From: Phallus indusiatus
Taxonomy: Eukaryota; Basidiomycota; Agaricomycetes; Phallales; Phallaceae
Assembly (NCBI GenBank): GCA_027605045.1
Contig: JAQFWX010000015.1
Coordinates: 790,455-854,454, forward strand
Reading direction: 5' to 3'
Length of the DNA: 64,000 bases
The translations under genes and the position numbers were made by a program. Below, piece by piece: positions 21,801 through 34,151 of this stretch (positions are counted from its first letter, which is position 1; every line of letters starts with the position of its first letter). The notes beneath the pieces are model-generated. The model made no database searches. It was not told the DNA's origin and saw only the letters and a program-made list of their open reading frames with translations.

Positions 21801-22775
21801 ATTTCGCGACTGGTTCACCAGTCACGTGGCTATCTCGGTATTGATATAGTCACCAACCGCGTCAGACTCGTGAGGCGGTCGTCTTGTGAAACGGTACATC
21901 CGTCTCACTGTTTCTCTGCCAGCCTCTATCTCGGGGCCGGGGTTCCTAGGAGCTGTATATGCTGTAGCTCCTTGGGTAGGAGGTCTAACAGGACGCGTAC
22001 TCGGTCCTGGGGTAGCGTTCTGGGAACGTTGCCTGGTGCCTGTTGGTGCAGGCTCAGGAGATTGGGAATTGCCAGCTGTCGCTGGTGACGGACTGGCGTA
22101 TGTCGGTCCCGTCGGTGTAACAAACCTAGCTTGTGGGGCTGGGTTTGTGAATTGATATGCAAGGTGACTCGTCGGCCCTGCTGGTCTAGGACGAGTAGAT
22201 CCCGTACCTGGTGCAGGCGGATCTACCGCTCTGCTTTTTCCTTTGTCAGAGTGTGCTCGTGCAGGCTCTGCTTCAGGAGACAAGTCTGTCGTTCTGACCT
22301 GGTCCCTGTCAGTGCCCGTGGTAACAGGCTCTGGCTCGGGGTTCTCAACTCCTGCATTGACGTTCTCGATTAATCGAGCTAGTCTCTGCAGTTCTGACGG
22401 GGACATATTCCCGTTCCTCACGCCATCGAGCAACGATGCGTGAACAGCGTTCATGGCCTCATCCCTTCGGACGGACCTATCGCTCCTAACGCTAAGTCTG
22501 GAGCGACCAGATGCTACGGACTTTACGTCCTCATCTTCTTCATCAGCAAGTTGGGGCTGATGGTCCATTGTCTGCGACGCAGGACGAGTGGGATTTTGGG
22601 TTGATGCATCCACTCTCTCCCATGTGGATGACTCTCCTTCGAGGGTTCCTTCCCTAGACGGGTCGGGATTTTCAGTTTGCACTGGCCCGGGTGGGTCAGG
22701 CTGATTGGAATCAGGTGTACCACGATCTGGTGCACTCTGACTCCTGGTAGTAGGAGCCATTGAATCCTCCTGCAA
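15829..22775 (-). pseudogene. Element A gag-protease-pol polyprotein
   Basis: One continuous minus-strand frame apart from two TGA codons and one LTR insertion. Order: Pro/Ser-rich gag N-terminus from MQEDSMAPTTRSQ (22775); TGA at 21822-21824; more gag to 21201; solo LTR 20805-21200; capsid-like domain (20800-20250); zinc knuckle CFNCGQVGHYRNACP (about 19936-19886); protease HCLVDSGCQG (about 19445); RT with SKIDLTEAYEQVRI and YIDD (about 18450); RNase H (WVVTDSSKCGVGAYYG, about 17990); TGA at 17512-17514; integrase with HQIVGHF ... CRSCGTCQ, GMDFVGPLP, VSDRDARF and HPQTDGSTERAN (17180-16650); chromodomain EFLVQWTLGDTTWEPYSNC (about 16030-15960). gag and pol share one frame, so no programmed frameshift is required in the intact ancestor. 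Confidence 0.87.
20805..21200 (-). repeat. Solo LTR (family C) inside element A gag
   Basis: 396 bp starting TGTCAGGGTACGC and ending AGCCCTAACA, flanked by a perfect 5-bp duplication CATAT (20800-20804 and 21201-21205). It separates gag sequences that align without a gap to element B gag (MVQEALIANRDM before, SPLVKAGAKIGLPP after). Same family as 5364-5715. Strand inferred. Confidence 0.87.
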
Positions 22776-22817
22776 TAGGAAGGGTTAATTTCGCTTGCTT
22801 AATACAGCGGCAGGTTG

Positions 22818-22842
22818 TTTTTAACGCCTTTGGTGTTAAAAA
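22818..22842 (-). other. Conserved hairpin at the primer-site position (A)
   Basis: TTTTTAACGCC, loop TTT, GGTGTTAAAAA: an 11-bp stem with one G-T pair, three bases inside the 5' LTR of element A. The stem sequence is shared with element B (14801-14819) although the LTRs differ. Confidence 0.5.
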
Positions 22843-22845
22843 AGA

Positions 22846-23165
22846 TGTAACGTTTCGTTACTTTTTATAGTGTACCGCTTGCGGTACACAGTTTATATCA
22901 CGCTGTAGTTTCACGCCACAAGTAACAGACCAAAGTGCTGTATTTTTTTGTGGAGTAAAACAAGTTGCGCGTGCTGAATCAGCACGCGCGTAGCTACTAC
23001 TAATGTATAGTTATTACATAATGGCTCGCCGCGTTGTGGCGAGCCAGAGGCGTTAAGCGCCTCTGTTATTAGAGTAAGTAATAGTAACTACTGCAGAGGG
23101 CGAAGCCCTCTGCATATGCCTAAGTGGCATATACCCAATCCACCGCATGCGGTGGATCCGTTACA
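22846..23165 (-). repeat. 5' LTR of element A
   Basis: 320 bp with ends TGTAACG and CCGTTACA. It is built largely of consecutive hairpins: 22870-22889, 22967-22989, 23023-23045, 23045-23065, 23093-23113, 23114-23132 and 23138-23157 (the last a perfect 20-nt palindrome). The right flank is GTTAT; the partner LTR and left flank are missing. Confidence 0.75.
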
Positions 23166-24254
23166 GTTATGCAGAATAGATTGTTTCCTCTCACCAACTT
23201 TTGGTTGATTGAGCCGATGTAAGTTGCGATTTGTGGCTATGATCATGAGAGAGTTGTACATTTCATTCTTAAGACGATTATTCATTGAAAGCGCGGCCCA
23301 CTGACCATGGAATTAAAATAATCCCAGAAAGTTTGGAAGCAGGACCAAACGAGCCTAATACCATAACCAGTTATGGATTAAATATATATATATCTACATT
23401 CAAAGTCATTGAATAGCATCAAAAGTTGATCAAAGGGAATTGTTGATGAAAGAGGTACTTGGCGTGCTAAAGAATCTTTCCATAGCCTCCATGAGGATCG
23501 AAAACATAATGCCAGCCGGAATACACCCTTGATCCAAGCCACCAGAACATCAGCACGATATCACTTGTAAGAGTATCTGGGAGAGTCTTCACTTCGCGAG
23601 AGCCGAGTTCAACATTACTGTTGTAGCGGAACCAGATCTGGTGACTAGTGTGACTTATTTCCTAAGCGAGTAGCTTTGGACCTATACGAAAAAATGTGTA
23701 AACTAAAAAGGAAATTCACGTGATCTATCAGGTCAGCTAAGTGTGTCAGCATTGTTTCGTGTCTCGGGTCTTTCCATGACCTCGGTGCTGTTAAATCCGA
23801 GGTCGACGGAAGTAACTGTCTACTGCCCGAATTCTAAGTTTAACTGTCTTGACTCTACGTTTAACCGTGTAAGTTCTAAAAGTTCTATGTGTTAATCTCC
23901 AAATTTTAACTGGCAAAAATCTAATTTCCGTTCACATGCTACTTAAATTTCTTCCTCCTCTTCGTTCTCTATGTGAGATTGCCTTTGATTCCTCAAATGC
24001 CGATCTTTTTGATTGATAACCTGGCTACGCATCTTGGTCTTTCTAATGGCGGTTTCCGTAAATTAGTATCTGTAAAATACATGTTGTTCAATGGTGTTCG
24101 CGTGGCAATTTCTGCAGTTGTGGATATCGAGCAGTTTAAAAGTGGCTCAAATGAATGGCTGTAATGTATTTGCTCTGGTTCAAGGTATAGGCACCTTGTA
24201 CTGTTGCAAATAAAAGAGCTGTTTAGAGGGAACCTAGTCTAGCAACAAAGGTCT
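23166..24254. other. Non-coding stretch, no gene seen
   Basis: No frame with recognisable protein similarity and no clear repeat ends. It is the original flank to the right of element A. Confidence 0.4.
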
Positions 24255-24520
24255 TGTTATTGAGGGTGAGACAGAGCTTGCTGCTGCTGTTGTAAGACTT
24301 GAGCTGGCTGCTACTGATAGTCTTGAGGTAGAGATAGGAAAGAGAAAGAAATAGAAAAGAGAAAGACCAATTTAATTGGTAAGCACTATGGTGCACTAGT
24401 ATAGATGATAAGGCAGATTTTTATTTACAAGAGGAATCAGCCCCTATTTATACACTTTGGGGCTGCTACAAATAAAGCAAAATATTAGTAATTAAAAGAT
24501 AAGAAATTACTTAGAAAGGA
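24255..24520 (-). repeat. Copia-like LTR fragment
   Basis: Read on the minus strand it has a TATAAATAGGGGCTG promoter-like core (about 24465-24450), then a T/C-rich leader-like tract and an end CTCAATAACA at 24255, an arrangement usual for Ty1/Copia LTRs. I could not find the other end or a target duplication, so it is probably a degraded solo LTR. Confidence 0.4.
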
Positions 24521-25731
24521 AATTAATTAGTAAAGGTGGAGTATTAAAAATTATAGTGAAACATTATAGTGAGACAGAAAAATAAAAGTACCTGGAACTG
24601 AGTCATATGACTGTTCCTAGAAAATAAACAAATAGAGATACACAAATACAAGCAAGAGCTCAAAAAAGAATAGTAAAAAACTGACATAATGTGGGCTTTT
24701 GTTGTTTATATGCTGTTTTTGGATTTAGTGGCTGTGCCTTTTGACTTGTTTTTGCTGAGCTGGGTAAAAGTGCCCTAGATACATGACAATGGCCCCATCG
24801 TTCGACCGTGACGGTTGTGCTCGTGAAGAAAAAAATTTGAATTCAAACTGCCTGGCAATTCGAAGATTTACTCCGCTACAAGGTTGCGACTGCCTATAAT
24901 ACCGGCATTTGCACTTACAGCCCATAATTCTCAAAACCGTTGGCTGAATGCCGTGTGCAAAGTTGCAGTTCTACCGCCGCTGCTTATGCGTACGTGGTGT
25001 TATCTAGACTTCGTTCTTTAAACGGTTTGTCCATTTTGAGACCATTCTGGTTCGAAAAATTTTCTGGTCATTCACCGGCAGAAACGAAAAACGAGATAAA
25101 AAGACTAAATTGATTGCTCGATGATACTGTAAGGTGTTTTTGAAATGGTTCTACAACTTAGGGGTCGGAAATAGTTGTTAGCATCTGTGACACGAGCTTA
25201 GGAATGCACCGCGCCGACGGCTTTCCCTGTCATGACGAAATCCTTGACGCAATCCCTTAGCTTTATTCAGAAAGAGATCACATGATATGATTATGTAAAA
25301 TAGAACTTCTGTTCCTGAAAGCCTCACTTTGACGCGAAATATCTTTATAACTGATTGAATAATTATAGTCAAAAAAATTATAACAGTTTCTTCATTGGTG
25401 TATCATGTAAAATATACAATTTTTAATCTTATTGAACCATGTTGAGGGAGCATGTTCTTGACGAAGGCATGTGATCCTGCACTTTCGGCGCCTAAATCAC
25501 TACATGAAATTTTTTACATATTGCAGGGAACCAAAGACAAGCTTTGGTAATAAACAGGCTCTTGTATGCATGGTCAATCTAATTTCATTGATAACGGAAG
25601 TTAAATCAAACAACATGGACGAATTTATTCATCACCGTCGCAGTCAGGAAAGAAAGGTGCAGTACATCTATCAATAATAACCAGTCGCACTGCGACATTG
25701 AAAAGTGACAGTTCTTTCGGTGTCACTTTCC
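24521..25731. other. AT-rich stretch, no gene seen
   Basis: Only short unsupported frames; no feature recognised. Confidence 0.4.
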
Positions 25732-27503
25732 CTAACAAGTGTTTTGTTCTTGTTCTTGAATGGGCTGAATGTCCATGCCACTCGCAGGCTCTCCTGAACC
25801 GGAAACATGTCCATTTTCATGTCCATCATGATTATCATCTCCTTCACCCTCCTCTTCCTCAAAGTCAGGCGTGGACATTTCTACGATGATGGATTGATGC
25901 ACATATTGAACAACGTTAGAAAGTTGGAGGGTCGGTAAGATTATGTTACTGGCTCTGATTTTGACGGAGTTAATGCGGCGAAGATCTATGGCGAAATTGG
26001 CTACTAAAATGCTCGACAAGCTTGCGAGTGACGTTGATAGAGTATTATTGGGTGTTAATATGGAAGCCTTACGTATTTGCCACGATATCAAACACACTAG
26101 GTACGAGGGGCTCGGTGCCAGACTGATGTGTTTAATGACTATTATCTGACAGAGATTATAGCACCTACATGCACGTGTATGCCCTAAAAAGTACCGTAAA
26201 CACAGCTTTATTATTTAAAATTCATACTTACTGTCAAGACTGCATGCGCGAAGGTGGTAGCAGTGACAAAACTTGCAAAATCAACTAGGAGACACTCGTC
26301 GCCTAAAAACAAACTCACAAGTATCTCGATATAGCTTTATAGTGATTAAAAAAACTTATCCGAGCTAGTGAATTTGCCACAACTTACTCTGTATCAGAAA
26401 TATGGAAGCAACACTGCGTCCAACTTGAATTTCAGCCTCAAGTTGGCGCTTCAATTTCCAAGTCCCCCAAACCTTCCACATGCAAATGCTAAATATAATC
26501 ATTTCTGTGATCATACTGATAATGTTTTGGCCAAGGAAGATCAAGTTAGACTTCGCTGCAAATATCTTATCTTAGACTCAAAAAGTACTAAAAAAACATG
26601 TTGCGTACCATTATAACTAGTGTGACCATGGCAATATTTCAGATTGTGAATGTAGGAGCGAAGTCATCCGAAGTTCTTACCCTACTCCACATTTGGAGAA
26701 CAATATTATGACTAGATAAAAAATATGTTAGCCATATTTGTAATGCCTCAGATTCTTGAAATTATTCACTGTACAAACTAAAAGCAAGCACCGACAGAGA
26801 AGCTAAGGCCAGTGTCATAGCTAATATTCTCGCTCCTTTGCACAACGCATATGCCCGAGAAATCAATAAGCCTAAAAGATATGATCTAAATGCCTTGGAA
26901 ATAATGTGACAAGAAAGGTCAGACCTTGAGTACCAATATTTGCCAGAAATGTCATGGAGTTTGCCATGTTATTGACTATGCATTGTGTCTTACTTGAATG
27001 ATTTTTGTATCAAAATGGGTCAATATTCGAAATCAGTTTTTTACTCACCTATCCAACTATAGATAGATTGAGCATTAATTTGAATCCCAGGGGACACGTA
27101 TTAGAACAGGGATGCCGCTTATACTCAAACTTACAAGTACATAATTCTCGATGAAACTGAGTCCCAAAATCACTAAGACTGCGTATCTTGCAAATATATA
27201 TAATAATGTAGGAATGCTGAATGATTGAAACCATATATGTTCCACTTCTTCCGGAAACTTGGCAAGTGCAGCATAAAAACCAAGTGCTTGTGTTTTTGTT
27301 ACGGAGTCTTTTTCAAAAAAAATCTGATTTTAGCTTGCTCACCTAGCATGCTGATGAGAAACAAGTTGAAGATATATCTAATATGATATCCAATCATTTG
27401 AAATATTTGAAATGAAGCGAGTAAACACATACACTTGGTAGGTACCCTCAATAAAGGCCTCTAATGCCATCATCTCAGCGGATGCGTTCCAATTACTGTC
27501 CAT
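25732..27503 (-). pseudogene. DUF6533-type membrane protein, copy I
   Basis: Starts at 27503 (MDSNWNASAEMM), followed by short exons and the family block FPEEVEHIWFQSFSIPTLLYIFARYAVLV (about 27250-27165). It then has an 8-nt microexon (27049-27056), the segment TQCIVNNMANSMTFLANIGTQ (27000-26930), a helix with LLISRAYALCKGARI, another with IIFSICMWKVWGTWKLKRQ (about 26500), and a last exon (from about 26160) with LSSILVANFAIDLRRIN and an acidic tail ending at 25732. Proteins of this basidiomycete family are multi-pass membrane proteins of unknown function. An in-frame TAA follows FSLYSE (about 26755), so this copy is probably broken unless splicing avoids it. Confidence 0.6.
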
Positions 27504-30500
27504 ATTCGTATGATAGAGGAGTGACTAAGGAGTACTTCAATGTATTTTTTACCTTCATCTCGGCTAGGCTTATGAATGCGCTTTTGCCATCATTTTGCCT
27601 CAGTTCCTGTAGATCGCACTGAAAAGAAGAGGGAAAATATCGGATCCTGACACCTCAGTGTTACCATGTCGAAGACGAAAAAATACGCACGTTTTATTTA
27701 ATCCGTCACCATTTGACCGGAAGGGGGAGTCGATCTAACACACGAACCAAGCCCGTATCGCTACGCCACTCGTGATACTACCCGTAACACGCGTAACAAC
27801 CTAACTGAGAGTTCCCGCCGAAATGACCAGACGCGTCGTTCGTAAGCCGAAGCATGATACTAGCTTCTAGACGGGGTTTGGGAGCATTCTGTCAGGTATG
27901 AGGGTACTGATCAGTAAAACAAAGATCCATTCCGGCAGTTCCAGAGGGATTCTGGAGAACCTTTTATTCGAGAACATCGTAAGGAGACTTTAGAATGGCT
28001 TTGTTGATACTGGTTATAGGGCATCCAGTACCTTAACCTTGATTTTCAACTGATGATCAATTCGGTGGGGACTGAGCCCGGAGGCATAAATTATGTGTCA
28101 CGAACAGCACCGAGAAGCATCCGAGTTGGATTGAGGATTAAGGTGGGTTGTGATACGCCACTATTGATATTACAAGCGAGAATATAACACATATCCGTAA
28201 TGAAGCTCTATAGACTCCGAATCGGGGTCATTAGTCCGGTGGTGAAATTACTTGCAAACTAAATCTCGTTTCAGCGAATTCAAGCGGCGAGAAAACGAAG
28301 TGACACATATCGATGATCAGTAAAGGTGCGTTACGCGCGCATTTCATCGCCCATGGTGCTAAAATTTTAGTCATCAACCTGTTATTATTATAGTCAGCTG
28401 CGTGGTATCAAGGAGCTGCTATATTTTGAGGTTACCGCCAGGGGGAACAAAGTCATAAATCCTGTTGTTAGCTGACTTGACGTGGTGATTCAATACGTGG
28501 CGCAGTGGCGGCGATACATGTTTCATTTAAATAAGGGGACTGATGGTAAAGAAGGTGCCCGTAACATTTATTTTTAGGCCTCACCGATTATGCGTTTATC
28601 GCCATCGAAAAATCAGTGACAATATTTTTCGGAGTGGACAAGAACACTGTCATATCTAGATATCTGACCTTTGGATATTATATTCAGAACATCGCTTAAC
28701 AAATCCAGACCAAACGATAATTGAACCTACTTGAAACAGGTGTCGACCATGCGACGACGGCCCCTTCTTGCCAGTCACCGCCGTTTGAAAGGCACTCCAC
28801 ATGTCAGCGTGACTGACTGTCTTTTCCTATGAAAACGGAACAAATATCCACGAGTTTTAACTTAGTACACATCCGATACATTGGAGAGGTCTAGGTCGTC
28901 CCGCGTCCCGCCTGTGAACAGAATAAGCAAGACATGCATCATCATGAGATGATTTACACAATAGCGCATGGAACACACGTCGAACGCGTTGTTCTCAAGC
29001 TTCTCCTTGAGCACAGATGATGTACACTTGAGTATATGAGTTAATCGTGTGATCAATATTTTGAACGCGTATCACGAGCAAGCTTTGTTATCGGTGAAAT
29101 TGAGGCGTACAGAGGAAGTCGCGAGAAGTCAAAGAATACAATCAACAGATGCCAAGAGGAATCCCCGAGGTGTTGTGGAGCTTCTGGCAAAAACCAATAG
29201 CGTTGTGTCACGCGTTACATACATTTTACGCGCCTTTCGGTGTTCTTCTCACTTCAAACATACTTAAGCTTGTCCGATACTCCCCGACGCACATCTTGTC
29301 CAAACAGTTCCTCCAGAAGTTGTAAGGAAGTTACCCACATTCGTGAAAGAAGGAGCTTAGCATTTCTCAGAGCAAAAAGGATCTAGCTGGTATGGTTTTC
29401 ATTGGAATTTAGTGTTGACAGAGGTATTTACAGATGGGCCTATGTGCAAGGTCGGTGTCCCCATTTGTTCGCAGTTTTCCGTGTTCCTTAGCTCGGTTTC
29501 AATATTTGCAATCACATTACGCCCCATTCTACTTCAACTGTCAGACCCTCATTCTCAACGGCACTACGGTTGGGCTGGTTGTGTTACGGTTTCCGGGCTA
29601 ATTACCCTTCGCGTTGTGCTTATCGCTATATGTGACAAGATCACTTTTCTCTCGGGATCTGGGTACTGCAAGTAAACTAGTTGGCGATGTTGAAGATAAG
29701 AACTGCAGTCAGCATTACCGAAACCCAAGCCTTCAACTGAACTACGTATGTTACTCGCCTCGTTGTATTTGGGAGGTATGTACAACGTCGTATATTAGTA
29801 TCGTCCAGATTCCTAGGGAATGGTCAGTTTACTTCGACTCATTTCACATTCCCTGACTATCGCAAGAGCTGCTATAATCTAGCCGGGTGGTGAGAATGGC
29901 CATACAACATCCCATTAGATGTTTGAAATGGCGAGATTACAGAATGTGGCAATGACCTGGGAAACGCTGTTGGCACTTGCGCATCCAAGACAAAGTGCAT
30001 ATAAGTGCTGACCCGTGTTTCTGACTAACGTTCACTCATTTTATTCTAAAGTAGCTTTCACAGGACCAATACGCGATCGTCTCACCAGTCCCACATCCCC
30101 GCCTTATCCAGCTGCCATTCTACCGGTTGATTCACTGCTGTTACCACATCGGGGTTAAATTCTACCACCTTTTCATTTATTAGCTACTCATCACTGTCAC
30201 CTCCATTTTTGCAGTTTCACGCTGCCGCAACCATCGGTAATGCTGTGGTAACAAGCTCAAGGTCTTGTTTTTCAGTTGGTGCTATTCATATTATAGACTA
30301 GGGGGTTGGTCTTACATTTCACCTAAACTAAGAATTCATACTCTTGTTCTGATTGTGAGATGGACCAACTAGTATTGACGTGCATTGTTCCTCCAAATGC
30401 GTTACAAGCTCACCTTGGAAAAAGACAATGATCCTTTACAATTAATAACCTACAATCACCGGAGAAGCTTGTGACCATAGAAACTACTTTGATATCGAAT

Positions 30501-30619
30501 ATCGACAATTCAGGTCAAGTTCTCGAAAGTATGTATGTCGCCAAACGCGAAAAATGAAATGAGATTGATACGACCCTGAAACTTATTTACGGTCAAAACG
30601 AGATCACTGACAGCGCCGG
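27504..30619. other. 3.1-kb stretch without recognisable genes
   Basis: Many short frames on both strands but none with convincing length, introns or family motifs. A weak tRNA-like box pair near 27715-27790 was rejected. Confidence 0.4.
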
Positions 30620-30752
30620 TGTCGGTACCGATTAATGATCTCGGTCTCGGCTCTGAAGCACATACCCATATCTTGATACCTCCAGGGCGCTCTGGAAGTT
30701 TTAAGATGGGGGGTATGTGCTTCAGAGCAGAAACTCAGATCATTGATTGGCA
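30620..30752. repeat. Long hairpin, possible small-RNA precursor or MITE
   Basis: A perfect 18-bp inverted repeat (30650-30667 with 30711-30728) sits within an outer imperfect stem (about 30628-30641 with 30737-30750, including AATGATCT/AGATCATT). The inner loop also folds (CCAG/CTGG, 30682-30695). Total arms are about 50-60 bases. No target duplication was identified. Confidence 0.6.
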
Positions 30753-31389
30753 TCTTGAAATCTCCAGAGCGCTGATCACTGTTTGATTTGGCACACCCAA
30801 CAATAGTGTTTTTACCTCACCTCGCTCATTTTTCATTCAGGTTTTGCGTTAAATTCCGAGCGGTGTCAATTTAAGTGCCAAAAACTACATGAAAATTGCA
30901 TCATGATGTCAGATGGATCAGATGAAAATCGCCTCAGTTGGGCGTGTAGCATCACGCATACGCTGGACTCGGTCTTTTTTTAGGCGTTTTCAAAGATCAT
31001 GTCACTGATTTTGACAGTATACATTGGTTAATCATTGATGGGCGTGTAGAGATCTTGAAGTTCCTTCTAAAGTGTGATTAAGACCCACTGGCACAATGTC
31101 ATGTCATCACCATAATCAGTGTTAAATTTTTTTCTTTCCCGGAGATAACTTCGTTTGAGATAGGCAGTGTGTGTATAATGTATCAGGCTGATGAGCCTGG
31201 GTGTTCATTCAGTTTATTATGAGCGGTGATGCTGGTGAATTGCCAGTAACCTTATTTGTTGTTTATATTGGTTACTAGTTATTAGTGCGATTTTAGAGAC
31301 CTGATTCAGTAGTCTTGTGACAACGTATATAAATGAGCAATCTAGATTGAAATATGCAATCAACACCCATACAAACTACCCTTAATAAC
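30753..31389. other. Intergenic, upstream of copy II
   Basis: No gene seen. Pyrimidine-rich and TATA-like sequence (GTATATAAATG, about 31325-31335) precedes the ATG of copy II and could be its promoter. Confidence 0.4.
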
Positions 31390-33144
31390 ATGAACAGCAC
31401 AATGGATAACAGCTGGAATGTATCCACTGCGCTGATAGACACCCTTGTTGAGGATATTCAGCAAGAGTATGTGTTTAAGCCCATGATTATGGTTCACGAT
31501 GCTGAATCATAACTTATTAGATTTACCCTCACCCGGATAGCTATCAGTACTCTCAGTGAGCCAGTTGCATCCCAAAGGACAAGAATCTATAATAACAAAA
31601 AACACAAGCACTCGTTTGTTATGCTGCATTATCCACGCTCCCGGAAGAAATAGAGTATATATGGTCCAAACCTTTTAGCCTGCCTACATTGTTATACATT
31701 CTCACAAGATACGTCGTCCTAATATCTATGGGATTCAGACTCCTCAGTCACCTTACTTCTGTAGGTTGAATATAGTAACATGCTCTAAAATTTTGACACA
31801 CCTGACCACTTATAGTTGGAAATGTAGGAGAACAATGTATTTTTGGATATTCACAGATTCTAACAACACGCTCTGGAGTTTGTGCAATGTGGTCATTAAT
31901 GCCGGTAACTCTACGACACTTTTGGGACTCATTGGTGTAGATGGTCTGTGATCCTTTTCTATTGCTATTTGCTGGTACATATATACTATTTCAGGCTTGT
32001 TTATTGCTCGGACCTATTCATTGTGTCAGGGAAACAAGATCGTAATTATGGCTTTAAGTTTGGGGTTTTTGGCGGAATTGATTATAAATTTATATGGTGA
32101 AGGGATTAAAAAATTTGGAGCATTTCAAGCAGAGCTAACGTTGTGTTTACCAGACATGATAGCATTTCCAGGATGCGCAATAGGGTAAGACTTCAAATGT
32201 CATATCTCGTTTGTTGAAGTTTCCGAGATGTCTCCGCTTTCCACTGGATGCAGTGGTATGTATGATACATATTTGTCTTTTCCAGCATTGGTCTGAAAAA
32301 TCTCAGCTGAGAACACCATACTGTTGCTCTCACAAAGCATTATTAGTAGTATTACAAATTGCATTATCTTTGGCGTTTGCATTCAGAAGGTTTGGGGGGT
32401 GTGGAAGTTGAAGCTGAAGTGCCGAACTGGAATTCAAACTGGGGAGAGTCTCGTTTCTATCATATTGAAACAATGTAGGTTTCGATAAGTCCTGAATATC
32501 AAGTTCATGTTAACAATGAATATGCAGCCATAGTGAGATTAAGGTAAGTATTGTTTAATAAAATTCGACATGATTATTCTATATGCAGTATGTGACGCGC
32601 GTTGTCAGCCTCGTCGTTTTCCTTTCTATCCCGCAAGAAATTTTAATTGTAAGTTGAAATTGATACCACAAAGTCGTGCCTACAACCCCCTCCCCTTCTT
32701 AGGGCATAACTTTGTATAATGTGGGTTCTGCCAGTGTATCTATTACATCAAGTTCAACCATTAAACCTACCTACTAGTCCTCCCAATCCATCCTATTCAT
32801 AGAGAATAACCTCAATATTTTACTAGTAGGGTAATGTTGACTTGATTTGTTTTATAAAATGGTCCACTTCCCTTCTGACCTTCGCCCCCAGTCTGTCAAG
32901 TGTTTTGACAGCTAATTTCACGCTAGATCTTCGCCGCTTAAACTCTGCTAAAATTGCAACGAGTAACATTGTCTTACCAACGCTTCAATTTTCGAATGTT
33001 CTTCAACATGTTCAACAATCCATTATCGTGGAAATGTCGACTCCAGAAGAAAACTCTGAGGAACTTGAAGGAGACAATTGTAATCTTGAGCATACTAGCC
33101 ATGCGCACGATATAGAGATGCAGAAGGATCAGCCCAAGAATTAA
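31390..33144 (+). CDS. DUF6533-type membrane protein, copy II
   Basis: The best preserved of the five copies, though not proven intact. ATG at 31390 (MNSTMDNSWNVS), exon 2 about 31521-31555, exon 3 with LPEEIEYIWSKPFSLPTLLYI (31640-31700), an 8-nt microexon TTGGAAAT (31816-31823), then LCNVVINAGNSTTLLG (31880-31940), LFIARTYSLCQGNKIVIM (32000-32050), the extracellular or loop segment ending MIAFPGCAIG, a helix CIIFGVCIQKVWGVWKLK (about 32362-32415), and the last exon from about 32870 with LSSVLTANFTLDLRRLN and an acidic tail. Intron donors GTATGT and acceptors TAG/CAG are regular. The splice between about 32190 and 32300 could not be resolved in frame. Function unknown; predicted integral membrane protein. 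Confidence 0.6.
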
Positions 33145-34151
33145 AGAAATGTCGCAGTGCGACAGTGTTTCGCCTTTCAAGAGACTTTAAATTACCGAGG
33201 TTCCAATGGGACTATAATTAGTAGGCTTCTAAGATGATGTATCATACAAGAAGAGTAAACTACATATTTGGTGGTCGGACTCGGGAGTTTTTTCGAGCTC
33301 GACTTCTCCATCAGTTCCTAAAGGTCTTATCGCTTAATGCGTGTCCACCCTTCTTCCGGCTTGTCTTGGGTTACTGTCTGCCCATGTTGTGATCTTTGAT
33401 TTCTCAACCATACCCTTCATCTCATATATGCGGTGTAGGTCAAAGATAGAAACTCGACCTTATAAAAATTACATATAATGCACAAACCTCGGAAATCATA
33501 GTCCCTTCAGGTGATTGTCGATCAATCAACAACATAAGCTAAAGCACACCGTGTGGAATGCAGGATCAATATAGAAGTATTTCAGGCGAAGTGAAGCGAA
33601 TCCAGCTGAGCTCTCGCGAAAACGTCTCCGATTCAGGCATACGGGATCTAGAACGTCGGAAGGATCAGCACACCGTTTTTTTGAGTCAAGCAATCGCAAA
33701 TCCAATCTCAACCAGAGACTCTGTGGCAAGCATCACACGCGAATTCGAACAGCGGTCCGGTGTTGTTGAGCCACTCATGTTCGTATTGCCCGAATGCGGT
33801 GTTGCCGGAAAGTAGTCTGTTGCGTTACAGAACTGATGATAACGAAGATACCTTAGGCTCTAGCATTACGTTTTGACAACTTGAAGGACCCTAGGTCATA
33901 TCTAAGTAGTAATCGGACTCATGGCGAAAGTGATACTGTGACTCGCTGGGAAAGAGTGTCAGTACATCGTCTAAAGACTCCAGCCAAAACGGTACCCTAC
34001 TGGCAGTAAATACCAGGTGGTGCCCTAATTCTACAATGACAATGGCATTCAAAGTGAGATCAATTCATCATCGTGCATGCATCATAGCCTCCTCACTGAG
34101 TAAAGATACATATGAGATCCTAATCATACTGACATGTGAGAGGTCAATATG
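33145..34151. other. Intergenic, no supported gene
   Basis: Contains an 85-codon frame (33558-33815) with no recognisable features; see rejected items. Confidence 0.4.

Larger units (their letters stand above)
5716..23165 (-). mobile_element. Element A: chromodomain Gypsy remnant
   Basis: Minus-strand Ty3/Gypsy-type retrotransposon lacking its 3' LTR and the end of ORF3, both lost at the 5715/5716 junction. Reading leftward: 5' LTR (23165-22846), a hairpin where the primer site should lie, gag-protease-pol polyprotein (22775-15829) and ORF3 (15426-15096, continuing 5987-5716). It is interrupted by element B in ORF3, by an inverted solo B-type LTR between pol and ORF3, and by a solo family-C LTR in gag. 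Its gag-pol is clearly related to that of B but the LTR is different (320 bp versus 264 bp), so the two are sister families. Confidence 0.8.

Noticed and set aside
21822..21824. TGA followed by CTG in element A gag as a programmed readthrough site
   Set aside because: It lies in the gag N-terminus rather than at a gag-pol border, and other stops in the pile are decay by C-to-T change, so mutation is simpler.
27715..27790. tRNA-like boxes on the minus strand (A-box-like TGGCGTAGCG and B-box-like GATCGACTCC)
   Set aside because: Spacing between the boxes is about 33 bases, too short for a tRNA, and no acceptor or anticodon stem forms. At most a tRNA-derived relic.
33558..33815. 85-codon plus-strand open frame
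   Set aside because: No family motif, no introns, no conserved copy; frames of this length are expected by chance here.
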